Source of the DNA: Pseudoflavonifractor gallinarum
GTDB taxonomy: Bacteria > Bacillota > Clostridia > Oscillospirales > Oscillospiraceae
Direction of reading: 5' to 3'
DNA: 64,000 bases
Assembly: GCF_014982855.1 (NCBI RefSeq)
Contig: NZ_JADCKF010000008.1
Location: forward strand, 62,001 to 126,000
A program made the translations under genes and the position numbers. Within the stretch, counting starts at the first letter, position 1, and every line of letters starts with the position of its first letter. The notes under the pieces were generated by a model. It did no database searches, was not told where the DNA came from, and saw nothing but the letters and a program-made list of their open reading frames with translations. Of this stretch, positions 43,655 through 52,839 are shown one piece after another.

Positions 43655-44581
43655 TTACTTCTTTTCCTCACCCATGAGCAGGTAGAGCACCGCTTTCTGG
43701 GCGTGGAGGCGGTTCTCAGCCTCGTCGAAGATCTCGCCGGCGTGGGCCTCAAAGACCTCGGCGGTGATCTCCTCGCCCCGGTGGGCGGGCAGGCAGTGCT
43801 GCACCATGCAGCCGGGGTTGGTGACCTTCATCAGCGCCTCGTTGACCTGGTAGCCCTGGAAGGCGGCCTTGCGCTTGGCGGTCTCCTCCTCCTGGCCCAT
43901 GGAGGCCCACACGTCGGTAAAGACCACGTCGGCGCCCTTGGCAGCCTCCATGGGATCCCGGGTGAGGGTAAAGGTGGCGTCGGTCACGCTCTTGGCAAAC
44001 TCCATCACGTCGGGATGGGGGTCATACCCCTCGGGGCAGGCCACGGACACGTTCATGCCCACCTTCAGGCAGCCCACGATGAGGGAGTTGACCATGTTGT
44101 TGCCGTCGCCGATGAAGCACATGTTCAGCCCTTCCAGCTTGCTCTGGTGCTCGCGAATGGTCATCAGGTCGGCCAGCACCTGGCAGGGGTGGGCAAAGTC
44201 GGTCAAGCCGTTGATGACCGGGATGTCGGCGTACTCGGCCAGCTTCTCCACCTCCTCCTGGAAGTAGGTGCGGATCATGATGCCGTCGCAGTAGCGGGAG
44301 AGCACCCGGGCGGTGTCCTCCACGGGCTCGCCGCGGCCGATCTGGCTCTCCTTGCTGGAGAGGAAGAGGGCGTGGCCGCCCAGCTGGTACATACCGGTCT
44401 CAAAGGAGACCCGGGTACGGGTGGAGTTCTTCTCGAAAATCATGGCCAGAGTCTTGCCCTGGAGATAGTTGTGGGTGAGACCGTGCTTCTGGTTGTACTT
44501 CATCTGGTCGCCCACGTTCAGAATATGAATGATCTCTTCCTTGGAGAGATCCAGCAGCTTCAACAGATCCTTCATTTCCAT
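43655..44581 (-). CDS. argF: Ornithine carbamoyltransferase
   Basis: A 308-residue enzyme that makes citrulline from ornithine and carbamoyl phosphate. The carbamoyl-phosphate loop is EKNSTRTRVSFETGMYQLGG (about residues 50-69), the second site HPCQVLADLMTI near 130, the ornithine loop DVWASMGQEEE near 225, and HCLPAHRGEEI near 263 with the catalytic Cys. The ATG at 44581 or an in-frame ATG 6 bp later could be the start; GAGGTGA serves both. It is the last gene of the arginine cluster. No carAB genes are in the window. Confidence 0.96.
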   Translation of the reverse strand: MEMKDLLKLLDLSKEEIIHILNVGDQMKYNQKHGLTHNYLQGKTLAMIFEKNSTRTRVSFETGMYQLGGHALFLSSKESQIGRGEPVEDTARVLSRYCDGIMIRTYFQEEVEKLAEYADIPVINGLTDFAHPCQVLADLMTIREHQSKLEGLNMCFIGDGNNMVNSLIVGCLKVGMNVSVACPEGYDPHPDVMEFAKSVTDATFTLTRDPMEAAKGADVVFTDVWASMGQEEETAKRKAAFQGYQVNEALMKVTNPGCMVQHCLPAHRGEEITAEVFEAHAGEIFDEAENRLHAQKAVLYLLMGEEKK

Positions 44582-44622
44582 GTCACCTCATCATCCGGCG
44601 GGAGCGGTGTCCCGCGCCGTTC

Positions 44623-45801
44623 TTATTCCAGGACCTGGGCCATGATCGCCAGGCCCTTGTCCATCTCTTCCTTCGTGATCGTCAGGGGGGGCAGCAGCCG
44701 CAGACCCGGACCGGCGGTGAGGACCAAAAGGCCATTCTGCACCAGCTGGGCGGCCAGGGCCTTGTTGGTATAGCCCTCCTTGACCTCAATGCCGATCATC
44801 AGGCCCAGCCCGCGGGTGGAGCCGATGCTCTTCTTGTCCAGGGCCTCGATGCCGGCGCGCAGGTAGGCGCCCTTCTCCTTCACCGCTTCCAGCGCGTCCT
44901 CGTCCAGGATATCCAGGACGGTGAGGGCGGCCGAGGCGGCGATGGGGTTGCCGCCGAAGGTGGAGCCGTGCATGCCCGCGCCCAGCACATTCCGGCACTT
45001 CTCGTTCACCAGGAATCCGCCCATGGGGAGGCCGCCGGCGATGCCCTTGGCAAAGGAGGCCGCGTCGGGCTGGATGCCGTACTGCTGGTAGGCAAAGAGG
45101 GTGCCCGTCCGGCCGATGCCGGTCTGGACCTCGTCCACCAGCAGGAGCCAATCCCGCTCGGCGCACAGCTCCGCCAGGCCCTGGACAAAGTCCGGCTCCA
45201 TGGGGAGCACGCCGCCCTCGCCCTGGACCAGCTCCAGCATCACGGCGCATACGTCCTTCCCGCCTTCCGCCTTGACGCTCTCCAGATCGTTGGCGTCGGC
45301 GTAGCGGAAGCCCTCCATAAAGGGATAGAAGTACTGGTGGAACACATCCTGTCCGGTGGCGGTCAGGGTGGTGATGGTCCGTCCGTGGAAGGAGTTCTTC
45401 AGGGTCAGGATGGTGCTGCGGCCCTTGCCGTACTTGTCAAAGCTGTACTTGCGGGCCAGCTTGATGATGCCCTCATTGGCCTCGGCGCCGGAGTTTCCGA
45501 AGAAGGCCGCCGCCATTCCCGCCCGCCGGCACAGCACGTCGGCCAGCTTGGCGTAGGGCTGGGTGTAAAAGAGGTTGGAGATATGCCCCAGAGCCAGGGC
45601 CTGCTCATAGATGGACCAGGCCCACTGCTCATTTCCGTAGCCCACCGAGTTCACGCCGATGCCGGAGGTGAAGTCGATGTACTCCTTCCCCTCCAGATCC
45701 CAGAGCGTGGCGCCCTTTCCGTGGGCAATGGCCACGTCAAAGCGCCCGTAGGTCTGAAGGGTGTGGGCGTGATCCAGGGCTTTCAGTTCTTCAAAGGTCA
45801 T
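44623..45801 (-). CDS. argD: Acetylornithine aminotransferase
   Basis: A 392-residue class III PLP aminotransferase that converts N-acetylglutamate semialdehyde to N-acetylornithine. It has FTSGIGVNSVGYGN near residue 44, NSGAEANEGIIKLARKY near 103, LVDEVQTGIGRTG near 220 (cofactor Asp), and the Schiff-base Lys in ASFAKGIAGGLPMGGF near 250. The product is best called argD from its place between argB and argF. The gap to argB is 13 bp and to argF 41 bp. Confidence 0.95.
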   Translation of the reverse strand: MTFEELKALDHAHTLQTYGRFDVAIAHGKGATLWDLEGKEYIDFTSGIGVNSVGYGNEQWAWSIYEQALALGHISNLFYTQPYAKLADVLCRRAGMAAAFFGNSGAEANEGIIKLARKYSFDKYGKGRSTILTLKNSFHGRTITTLTATGQDVFHQYFYPFMEGFRYADANDLESVKAEGGKDVCAVMLELVQGEGGVLPMEPDFVQGLAELCAERDWLLLVDEVQTGIGRTGTLFAYQQYGIQPDAASFAKGIAGGLPMGGFLVNEKCRNVLGAGMHGSTFGGNPIAASAALTVLDILDEDALEAVKEKGAYLRAGIEALDKKSIGSTRGLGLMIGIEVKEGYTNKALAAQLVQNGLLVLTAGPGLRLLPPLTITKEEMDKGLAIMAQVLE

Positions 45802-45814
45802 GGTTGCCGTCTCC

Positions 45815-46669
45815 TTACAGAATCATGGTACCGATGCCCTGGTCGGAGAGCATCTCGATGAGGATGGAGTGGGGGATGCGTCCGTCCAGGATGTGGGTGC
45901 GCTCCACGCCGGAGCGTACCGCCTCCACGCAGCACTCGATCTTGGGGATCATGCCGCCCTGAATCACGCCCTCCCGCACCAGCTGGGGCACGTCGGAGAG
46001 TCCCACCACCGGGATGAGGGTCCCCTCGTCCGCCGGGTCGCGCAGCAGCCCCCGGATGTCGGTGAGGAGGATGAGCTTCTCGGCCCCCAGGGCCACGGCC
46101 AGCTTGGCCGCGGCGGTGTCGGCGTTGATGTTGTAGGCGTTCTCCCCGTCCACTCCCTGGGCCACGGTGGAGACCACCGGGATGTAGCCCTGCTGGAGGC
46201 AGTCCCGCACCGGGTCGGGATTGACCTTGACGATCTCGCCCACCAGGCCGTACTTCTCGTCCAGCTTCTGGGCCTGGAAGAGGCCCGCGTCCATGCCGCA
46301 CAGGCCGATGGCGTGGCCGCCCCGGCGGTTGAGGGTGGCCACCAGGTTCTTGTTCACCTTGCCGCAGAGCACCTGCTGGACGATGTCCATGGTCTCCTCG
46401 TCGGTGTAGCGCAGGCCGTCCACAAAGCGGGACTCCTTGCCGATCTTGCGGAGCATCTCCGAGATCTCGGGCCCGCCGCCGTGGACCACCACCACATGGA
46501 TGCCCACCAGGTGGAGCAGGATGATGTCGCTGATGACGGCCCGGCGCAGCTCGTCGGAGATCATGGCGTTTCCGCCGTATTTGACCACGATGGTCTTACC
46601 GTAAAATTTCTGGATATAGGGCAGAGCTTCGGCCAGCACCGTGGCTCTGGTCACAACAGGGTCAGACAT
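45815..46669 (-). CDS. argB: Acetylglutamate kinase
   Basis: A 284-residue amino-acid kinase that phosphorylates N-acetylglutamate, usually the arginine-inhibited step. The start of the fold is TIVVKYGGNAMISDELRRAV near residue 25, the substrate loop VVVVHGGGPEISEMLRKIG near 59, and NINADTAAAKLAVALGAEKLILLTDIRGLL near 175. The N-terminal helix (TRATVLAEALPYIQKFYGK) is like that of arginine-sensitive hexameric enzymes, so feedback control is likely. It lies 13 bp before argD and 20 bp after argJ. Confidence 0.96.
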   Translation of the reverse strand: MSDPVVTRATVLAEALPYIQKFYGKTIVVKYGGNAMISDELRRAVISDIILLHLVGIHVVVVHGGGPEISEMLRKIGKESRFVDGLRYTDEETMDIVQQVLCGKVNKNLVATLNRRGGHAIGLCGMDAGLFQAQKLDEKYGLVGEIVKVNPDPVRDCLQQGYIPVVSTVAQGVDGENAYNINADTAAAKLAVALGAEKLILLTDIRGLLRDPADEGTLIPVVGLSDVPQLVREGVIQGGMIPKIECCVEAVRSGVERTHILDGRIPHSILIEMLSDQGIGTMIL

Positions 46670-46689
46670 TTGGAATCCTTCTTTCCCGA

Positions 46690-47913
46690 TCAGGTGCGGT
46701 AATCGCCGTTGATCTTCACATAGTCATAGGTCAGGTCGCAGCCCCAGCAGGTGGCCTCGTGCTCTCCCTCGTGGAGGCAGATGTCGATGATCACCTCGTC
46801 CTGGGAGAGGATGCTCTTGGCGGCCTCCTCGTCGAAGTCCAGGCCCATGCCCTGCTGGCAGACCAGCACCTCGCCCACGGCGGAGGCAAATTTCACATCC
46901 ACGTACTCGGGACGGAAGGGGGCCTTGGAGTAGCCCATGGCGCACAGGACCCGGCCCCAGTTGGCGTCGGTGCCGAACATGGCGGCCTTCACCAGGGGGG
47001 AGCCCACCACCGCCTTGCTCAGGCGCTCGGCGCTCTCCTCGCTGCGGGCCTCATGGACGGTGCAGGTGATGAGGCGGCTGGCGCCCTCGCCGTCGCCGGC
47101 GATGCAGCGGGCCAGATACTCACAGACCTGGTGCAGGGCCTTGCGGAAGACGGTATAGCTGTCATCCTTCCACTCGATGAGGGGATTTTCCGCCATGCCG
47201 TTGGCCAGCACCACGCACATGTCGTTGGTGGAGGTGTCCCCGTCCACCGTCACCCGGTTGAAGGTCTTGGGCACCACCTCGTGGAGGGCATCGGAGAGCA
47301 GCTCGCCGGTGATGGCACAGTCGGTGGTGATGAAGCAGAGCATGGTTCCCATGTTGGGGTGGATCATGCCGGAGCCCTTGGCGATGGCGCCCATGGTCAC
47401 GGTCTTGCCGCCCAGAGTGAAGGAGATGGCGATCTCCTTCTTGCTGGTGTCGGTGGTCATGATGGCGTGGGCCGCCGCGTCGGAGCCCTCGGGGCCGTCG
47501 GTGAGTCCGGCCGCCACCTCGGGCATTCCTCGCTCGATGGCGGCAATGTTGATGGTCTGGCCGATGACACCGGTGGAGGCCACCACAAAGTCCGAGGGCT
47601 TGTGGCCAGTGGCCTGGGCGGCGTACTGGCTCATAAGCTCGGCATTCTCATGGCTCTGGGGGCAGCAGGCGTTGGCGTTTCCGCTGTTGGCCACCACGCC
47701 CCAGGCCGTTCCGTCCTCCAGATGGTCCATGGTGACGTAGATGGGGGCCGCCTTGACGCGGTTCATGGTGTAGGTGGCCGCCGCCGCACACTCCCGCTCG
47801 GAGAGGATGATGGCCAGGTCCTTCTTTTCCAGCTTCTTGCTCTTGACGCCGCAGTGAACGCCCCAGGCCCGAAAGCCCTTGGCTGCGGTCACGCCGCCGT
47901 TGATCTGCTTCAT
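46690..47913 (-). CDS. argJ: Bifunctional ornithine acetyltransferase / N-acetylglutamate synthase
   Basis: A 407-residue ArgJ precursor, self-cleaving in the family. The cleavage site with the nucleophilic Thr is in AHAIMTTDTSKKEIA near residue 180. VASTGVIGQTI near 110 and KGSGMIHPNMGTMLCFITTD near 210 are also conserved. It recycles the acetyl group from N-acetylornithine to glutamate and may also use acetyl-CoA; the cluster has no separate argA or argE, which favours the bifunctional form. Located between argC and argB. Confidence 0.95.
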   Translation of the reverse strand: MKQINGGVTAAKGFRAWGVHCGVKSKKLEKKDLAIILSERECAAAATYTMNRVKAAPIYVTMDHLEDGTAWGVVANSGNANACCPQSHENAELMSQYAAQATGHKPSDFVVASTGVIGQTINIAAIERGMPEVAAGLTDGPEGSDAAAHAIMTTDTSKKEIAISFTLGGKTVTMGAIAKGSGMIHPNMGTMLCFITTDCAITGELLSDALHEVVPKTFNRVTVDGDTSTNDMCVVLANGMAENPLIEWKDDSYTVFRKALHQVCEYLARCIAGDGEGASRLITCTVHEARSEESAERLSKAVVGSPLVKAAMFGTDANWGRVLCAMGYSKAPFRPEYVDVKFASAVGEVLVCQQGMGLDFDEEAAKSILSQDEVIIDICLHEGEHEATCWGCDLTYDYVKINGDYRT

Positions 47914-47979
47914 AACCTTATGTCCTTCCCTTCTGTGGGGGAACGAAGGGTGCGCTGTCTCCAGCTTCCCTTCTTCCGC

Positions 47980-48921
47980 TCAGTCCAAATGGAGCCCGGT
48001 GGTCTCGTCCAGGCCCAACATGATATTCATATTCTGTACCGCCGCGCCCGATGCACCCTTGCCCAGGTTGTCGAAGAGGGCGGTGACGATGGTCTGCTCC
48101 TCATGGCCGCAGACCACCAGCTCCAGCCGGTCGCTTCCGGCCAGGGCGTTGGCGGGGAGCATTCCGCCCTCCTCCTCATAGCGCACCGAGATCAGCTTCT
48201 GTCCGGCGTAGTAGGCCATGAGGATGTGGTAGATCTCCTTGGCCGTGGGCTGCCCCAGCAGATACTTGTTGTGGAGCATGATCGTGGTGGCCATGCCCTT
48301 GTAGTAGTCGTCCACCACCGGGCAGAAGACCGGAGGCTGGTCCAGCCCGGAGATCTTCCGCATCTCATTGAGATGCTTGTGGCGCAGGTTGGTGCCGTAG
48401 ATCCGGGGGCTGTACAGGTCCTTCCCCTTCTCCCCGCTCTCGTACTCCGCGATCATCTTCTTGCCCCCGCCGGAGTAGCCGGTCAGGGAGTAGCAGGTGA
48501 GCGGGTAGTCCTTGGGCAGGATGTGGAGGGAGACCAGGGGCATGGTGGAGGAGAGAAAGCCCGTGGCATGGCACCCGGGATTGGCCACCCGGGCGGCCTG
48601 TCCGATGACCTCGCCGGGATAGCGGTAAAACTCCGGGAAGCCGTAGACCCATCCCTTGGCGGTGCGGTGGGCGGTGGAGGCGTCAATGACCCGGGTGTGG
48701 TCATTCTCGATGAGGGCCACCGCCTCCTTGGCCGCCGCGTCGGGCAGGCAGAGGAAAACCAGGTCGGCCGCGTTGAGGAGCTTCTTCCGCTCCTCCACGT
48801 CCTTGCGCTTTTCCTCGTCGATGAGCAGGAGGTCAATGTCCTCCCGCGCGCCCAGGCGCTCATAGATCTGAAGGCCGGTGGTGCCTTCCTTGCCGTCGAT
48901 ATATACCTTTGGTTTATTCAT
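47980..48921 (-). CDS. argC: N-acetyl-gamma-glutamyl-phosphate reductase, type 2
   Basis: A 313-residue NADPH-dependent reductase of the arginine pathway. The N-terminal nucleotide loop is VYIDGKEGTTGLQIYERL (residues 6-23) and the catalytic Cys is in VANPGCHATGFLSS near 113. The length and the GKEGTTG loop match the shorter type 2 ArgC, as opposed to the ~345-residue type. Sequence between argH and argC (96 bp) holds no clear promoter, so it is likely cotranscribed. Confidence 0.94.
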   Translation of the reverse strand: MNKPKVYIDGKEGTTGLQIYERLGAREDIDLLLIDEEKRKDVEERKKLLNAADLVFLCLPDAAAKEAVALIENDHTRVIDASTAHRTAKGWVYGFPEFYRYPGEVIGQAARVANPGCHATGFLSSTMPLVSLHILPKDYPLTCYSLTGYSGGGKKMIAEYESGEKGKDLYSPRIYGTNLRHKHLNEMRKISGLDQPPVFCPVVDDYYKGMATTIMLHNKYLLGQPTAKEIYHILMAYYAGQKLISVRYEEEGGMLPANALAGSDRLELVVCGHEEQTIVTALFDNLGKGASGAAVQNMNIMLGLDETTGLHLD

Positions 48922-49017
48922 AGAAACACCCCATTTTCTCGGTTTGCCGCGTAGACAGTTTCATAGTACGGCAGCCGAGCGAGGATTTCAACCTCAAACC
49001 TGTTACAGTCTGGTTTC

Positions 49018-50403
49018 TCAGCCCTTCTTCCGCTGGGCCAGGAAGTCCTTGATGTGGTCGATCTGCTGCTGCACGCTCTCGGCGGAGGGACCGCCGTAGA
49101 CCTGGCGTCCGTTGACGCAGGTGTTGAGCTCCAGGGCCTGGTAGACATCCTCCTCGAAGATGGGCGAGACCGCCTTGAAGTCCTTCAGGGGCAAGGTGTC
49201 CAGGGTCTCACCGGCCTTGATGCAGAAGTTGACCAGCTTGCCCACGATCATGTAGGCCTCCCGGAAGGGCATTCCCTTCTTGACCAGGTAGTCGGCGCAG
49301 TCGGTGGCGTTGATGAAGCCGCCGGAGGCCGCCGCGCGCATGTTCTTCTCCTTGACGGTGAGGGTGTCCAGCATGGCGGCAAAGACGGGGATGCACAGCT
49401 CCACCGTGTCGATGGCGTCGAAGACCGGCTCCTTGTCCTCCTGCATGTCCTTGTTGTAGGCCAGAGGCAGGCCCTTCATCACGGTCAGCAGGGTGATGAG
49501 GGAGCCGTACACCCGCCCGGTCTTGCCCCGGACCAGCTCGGCCACGTCGGGGTTCTTCTTCTGGGGCATGATGGAGGAACCGGTGGAGTAGGCGTCGTCC
49601 AGCTCCACATACTTGAACTCCCAGGAGCACCAGAGGATGATCTCCTCCGAGAAACGGGACAGGTGCATCATCAGAATGGAGCAGGCCGACAGGAACTCAA
49701 TGGCAAAGTCCCGGTCGGACACCGAGTCCATGGAGTTGTCGGTGGGGCACCGGAAGCCCAGGGCCGCCGCGGTCTGGAACCGGTCCACCGGATAGGTGGA
49801 GGTGGCCAGGGCGCCCGCGCCCAAGGGGCACTCGTCCATCCGCTCCAGGCAGTCCTCCAGGCGGGTGATGTCCCGCTTGAGCATGTTGGCGTAGGCCATC
49901 ATGTAGTGGGCGAAGGTGGTGGGCTGGGCCCGCTGGAGGTGGGTGTAGCCCGGCATGACGGTGTGGAGGTTGGCCTGGGCCTTTTTCACCAGCACCTCCT
50001 CCAGGTCCTGGATCATGCCGATGATGACGGGGATCTCCTTCTTCACATAGAGCCGGAAGTCCACCGCCACCTGGTCGTTCCGGCTGCGGGCGGTGTGCAG
50101 CCGCTTGCCGGTCTGGCCGATGCGCTGGGTGAGGAGGGACTCGATGTTCATGTGGATGTCCTCGTTCTCCATGGAGAACTCCACCTGATCGGCCTCCACG
50201 TCGGCCAGGATGGCCTTGAGCCCGTCGATGATCTTCTCGGCCTCATGGGCCTCGATGATGCCGGTCTTTCCCAGCATGGCCGCGTGGGCCATGGAGCCTG
50301 CGATGTCCTCCTTGTAGAGACGGGCGTCGAAGGAAATGGACGAGTTAAAGTCATTTACCAGGGTATCGGTTTCCTTCTGGAACCGTCCTGCCCACAATTT
50401 CAT
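49018..50403 (-). CDS. argH: Argininosuccinate lyase
   Basis: A 461-residue fumarase/aspartase-superfamily enzyme that releases arginine and fumarate. Seen are KLWAGRFQKETDTLVNDFNSSI at the N-terminus, LHTARSRNDQVAVDFRLY near 102, GYTHLQRAQPTTFAHY near 150, and the signature GSSIMPQKKNPDVAELVRGKTG near 272-293. It is separated from argG by repeat copy D (about 170 bp), which may affect coupling between the two genes. Confidence 0.96.
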   Translation of the reverse strand: MKLWAGRFQKETDTLVNDFNSSISFDARLYKEDIAGSMAHAAMLGKTGIIEAHEAEKIIDGLKAILADVEADQVEFSMENEDIHMNIESLLTQRIGQTGKRLHTARSRNDQVAVDFRLYVKKEIPVIIGMIQDLEEVLVKKAQANLHTVMPGYTHLQRAQPTTFAHYMMAYANMLKRDITRLEDCLERMDECPLGAGALATSTYPVDRFQTAAALGFRCPTDNSMDSVSDRDFAIEFLSACSILMMHLSRFSEEIILWCSWEFKYVELDDAYSTGSSIMPQKKNPDVAELVRGKTGRVYGSLITLLTVMKGLPLAYNKDMQEDKEPVFDAIDTVELCIPVFAAMLDTLTVKEKNMRAAASGGFINATDCADYLVKKGMPFREAYMIVGKLVNFCIKAGETLDTLPLKDFKAVSPIFEEDVYQALELNTCVNGRQVYGGPSAESVQQQIDHIKDFLAQRKKG

Positions 50404-50441
50404 GCTGGTTACCTCATTTCTCTTTCATCGGGTTAGTGTTT

Positions 50442-50612
50442 TCTCAAAAATGCAGGCATTTTTGAGAGGGGATACAGCCCCCTGCGTCGCGCGCGCAAAG
50501 CGCGCACGCTTGTGGGCTGAGAAGTGTTTTTTCCGAGGCACATGTCCTCGGAAAAAACGGATTTCGATTTTCTTTCGCCGCCTGCGGGAGGCGAAACTCT
50601 GCCGAGGGCTGA
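50442..50612 (-). repeat. Structured intergenic repeat, copy D (short, diverged)
   Basis: In the same orientation as copy B and between argG and argH. It keeps the AAAAATGC/GCATTTTT hairpin, GAGGGGATACAG, stem 2 in the form GTTTTTTCCGAGG/CCTCGGAAAAAAC and stem 1 in the form TTTCGCC/GGCGAAA. Its stem 2 differs from copies A-C at two paired positions, both compensated. It ends 8 bp before the argG stop codon. Confidence 0.68.
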
Positions 50613-50620
50613 ATGCCGTC

Positions 50621-51838
50621 TTACTTCAGCTTTCCCTGGTCCCGCAGGGCCAGGATGGTGTCGGGCAGGCCCCAGAGGTTGATAAAGCCGGTGGCGTCGT
50701 TCTGGTTGTAATCGCTCTCCTGGAAGGTGACGATGTCCTCGGAGTAGAGGGTGTCGGGAGAGGTGACGCCGGAGGTGATGATGTTGCCCTTGTAGAGCTT
50801 GAGCTTCACCTGGCCGGTGACGTACTTCTGGGTCTCAGCGGCGAAGGCGGAGAGGGCCTCCCGCACGGGGGTGAACCACTTGCCGTTGTAGACCAGATCG
50901 GCGAAGTCCACTGCCAGCTTCTGCTTCATGTGCTTGGTGTCCTTGTCGATGGTGATCATCTCCAGCACCTCGTGGGCCCGGTAGAGGATGGCGCCGCCGG
51001 GGGTCTCGTACACGCCCCGGTCCTTCATGCCGGTCATCCGGTTCTCCACGATGTCCAGCAGGCCGATGCCGTTCTTGCCGCCCAGGTCGTTGAGCTTGCG
51101 GATGATGTCGGAGGCCTTCATCTTCTCACCGTCCACGGCCACGGGCCAGCCCTTCTCAAAGTCGATGGTCACATAGGTGGCCTCGTCGGGGGCCATGGCG
51201 GGAGAGACGCCCATCTCCAGGAAGCCGGGCTTGTCGTACTGGGGCTCGCTGGCGGGATCCTCCAGGTCCAGGCCCTCGTGGGAGAGGTGCCACAGGTTCT
51301 TGTCCTTGGAGTAGCTGGTCTCCCGGCTGATCTTCAGGGGCACGTTGTGGGCCTCGGCGTAGTCGATCTCTTCGTTGCGGCTCTTGATGTCCCACTCTCT
51401 CCAGGGGGCGATGATCTTCATCTCGGGGGCGAAGCGCTTGATGGCCAGCTCAAACCGGATCTGGTCGTTGCCCTTGCCGGTGCAGCCGTGGGCGATGGCG
51501 TCGGCCCCTTCCTTCTTGGCGATCTCCACCAGGCCCTTGGCGATGATGGGCCGGGCAAAGGCGGTGCCCAGCAGATAGTCCTCGTACTTGGCGCCCATCA
51601 TCATGGAGGGGATGATGACATCGTCTACCATCTCATCCACCAGATCCAGCACATACAGCTTGGAAGCGCCGGTCTTGATGGCCTTCTCCTCCAGGCCCTC
51701 CAGCTCGTCATTCTGGCCCACGTCGCCGGCCACGGCGATGATCTCGGGGTTGTTGTAGTGCTCCTTCAGCCAGGGGATGATGATGGACGTATCCAGACCG
51801 CCGGAGTAGGCGAGGACAACTTTCTTGATCTCAGACAT
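50621..51838 (-). CDS. argG: Argininosuccinate synthase
   Basis: A 405-residue N-type ATP pyrophosphatase that joins citrulline and aspartate. The ATP loop is [20 protein letters not shown] near residue 7-26, [18 protein letters not shown] near 115, and [14 protein letters not shown] near 220. The ATG at 51838 (GGAGG, eight bases upstream) is the real start; the open frame before it runs through the promoter. It is the promoter-proximal gene of the arginine cluster and has a cluster of ARG-box-like sites upstream. Confidence 0.96.
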   Translation of the reverse strand: MSEIKKVVLAYSGGLDTSIIIPWLKEHYNNPEIIAVAGDVGQNDELEGLEEKAIKTGASKLYVLDLVDEMVDDVIIPSMMMGAKYEDYLLGTAFARPIIAKGLVEIAKKEGADAIAHGCTGKGNDQIRFELAIKRFAPEMKIIAPWREWDIKSRNEEIDYAEAHNVPLKISRETSYSKDKNLWHLSHEGLDLEDPASEPQYDKPGFLEMGVSPAMAPDEATYVTIDFEKGWPVAVDGEKMKASDIIRKLNDLGGKNGIGLLDIVENRMTGMKDRGVYETPGGAILYRAHEVLEMITIDKDTKHMKQKLAVDFADLVYNGKWFTPVREALSAFAAETQKYVTGQVKLKLYKGNIITSGVTSPDTLYSEDIVTFQESDYNQNDATGFINLWGLPDTILALRDQGKLK

Positions 51839-51892
51839 TGTAATGACCTCCTGTGAGGCGGCCGCTCCGGCCGTCTTCCTGATGTTGGCATC

Positions 51893-51921
51893 ATTATACT
51901 CCCAGCAGAATAAAAATGCAA
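51893..51921 (-). promoter_or_regulatory. Promoter of the arginine cluster
   Basis: Minus strand TTGCAT (51921-51916), a 17-bp spacer and TATAAT (51898-51893). An ARG-box-like site (51908-51920) covers the -35 and spacer. Confidence 0.7.
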
Positions 51922-52048
51922 CTGTCATTTTGCATAATTATTCTTATATCTCCCATTTTATTTGAATATAATTTTAAATATTCATTTTATAGTGAATATT
52001 TCAGAATGTACTCCCCTGGCGCACACTCTGGAATATACGTTTTTATTC
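51908..52048. promoter_or_regulatory. Cluster of ARG-box-like operators
   Basis: Five sites resemble the ArgR/AhrC box (TGAATWWWWATTCA): GAATAAAAATGCA at 51908-51920, TGCATAATTATTC at 51931-51943, TGAATATAAT...ATATTCA at 51963-51984, TGAATATTTCAGAAT at 51992-52006 and GAATATACGTTTTTATTC at 52031-52048. This 140-bp region is strikingly AT-rich for the genome. The first site overlaps the promoter. Confidence 0.65.
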
Positions 52049-52059
52049 TGCATGCCATG

Positions 52060-52097
52060 AAAAAAGCGGCGCGGCCCTCCGAAGAGAGCCGCGCCGC
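52060..52097 (-). terminator. Terminator after the zinc-ribbon membrane gene
   Basis: GCGGCGCGGC pairs with GCCGCGCCGC (10 bp); on the minus strand TTTTTT follows at 52065-52060. Confidence 0.8.
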
Positions 52098-52104
52098 CGC
52101 GCTG

Positions 52105-52809
52105 TCACATATGGAACCGCCGCCGGACCTCCTCCCGCAGGGAGGGGATCCGCCGTACGATGATGAGCGGAATGACCAGCGCCACGCAGATGGTGAAAAC
52201 CACCAGGGACCAGCTGGGCCCCCAGGCCCCGTGGATAAACCGGTCGATGAGCAGCTCCGTGCCCACCAGGAAGGCCCCGATCGTGCCCACCAGCAGCGTG
52301 ACCGTGGTCAGGATGGAGCGCCGTCCTCCCCCCAGTATCAGCCCCAGGAAGAGAACACAGGCCCCGCCCCACAGCACGATGGGCAGTGCCAGGCCCAGGT
52401 ACCACACCATTCCGTCCAGGTCTATGGCGATGAGGAGCAAATACACCCCCACCGCCGCCACATCCAGCACCAGCCGGATCAGCAGCGGCATCCCCCGCAG
52501 CAGAAGCGGCGGGACAAACCACAGCCACAGCATGATGGCCGCCCCCACCACGTAGAGGGACCAGGTCCGCTCCGCCGGGAGGAAGATGTTCAAAATGGCG
52601 CAGCACACCGACACCGACACCAGCATGGCTGAGATCAGCACGGCCAGCTCCCACTTGGAAACCGGGGCCACCTCGCCCCGCTCCGTGGGAAAGGGCTTGG
52701 GGGAGACGGTATCCACCGGCTGCTTCGGGTTGACCACCGGCGTATGGCACAGAGGGCAGAAGGAGGCCGTTCCATCCAGCTCTACCCCGCAGTTGACGCA
52801 ATAGGACAT
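52105..52809 (-). CDS. Zinc-ribbon plus six-helix membrane protein (DUF6320-like)
   Basis: A 234-residue protein. Residues 1-25 are a zinc ribbon, CVNCGVELDGTASFCPLCHTPV, with two CxxC pairs. A linker follows and then six predicted transmembrane helices from about residue 52 to 220. The layout fits the DUF6320 family as I remember it; this should be treated as tentative. It is 30 bp downstream of an HxxxDG acyltransferase gene and almost certainly in the same operon, so it may anchor or assist the enzyme at the membrane. Confidence 0.7.
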   Translation of the reverse strand: MSYCVNCGVELDGTASFCPLCHTPVVNPKQPVDTVSPKPFPTERGEVAPVSKWELAVLISAMLVSVSVCCAILNIFLPAERTWSLYVVGAAIMLWLWFVPPLLLRGMPLLIRLVLDVAAVGVYLLLIAIDLDGMVWYLGLALPIVLWGGACVLFLGLILGGGRRSILTTVTLLVGTIGAFLVGTELLIDRFIHGAWGPSWSLVVFTICVALVIPLIIVRRIPSLREEVRRRFHM

Positions 52810-52839
52810 AGCAGCTTACACCTCGTTTTCACGCAAAAC

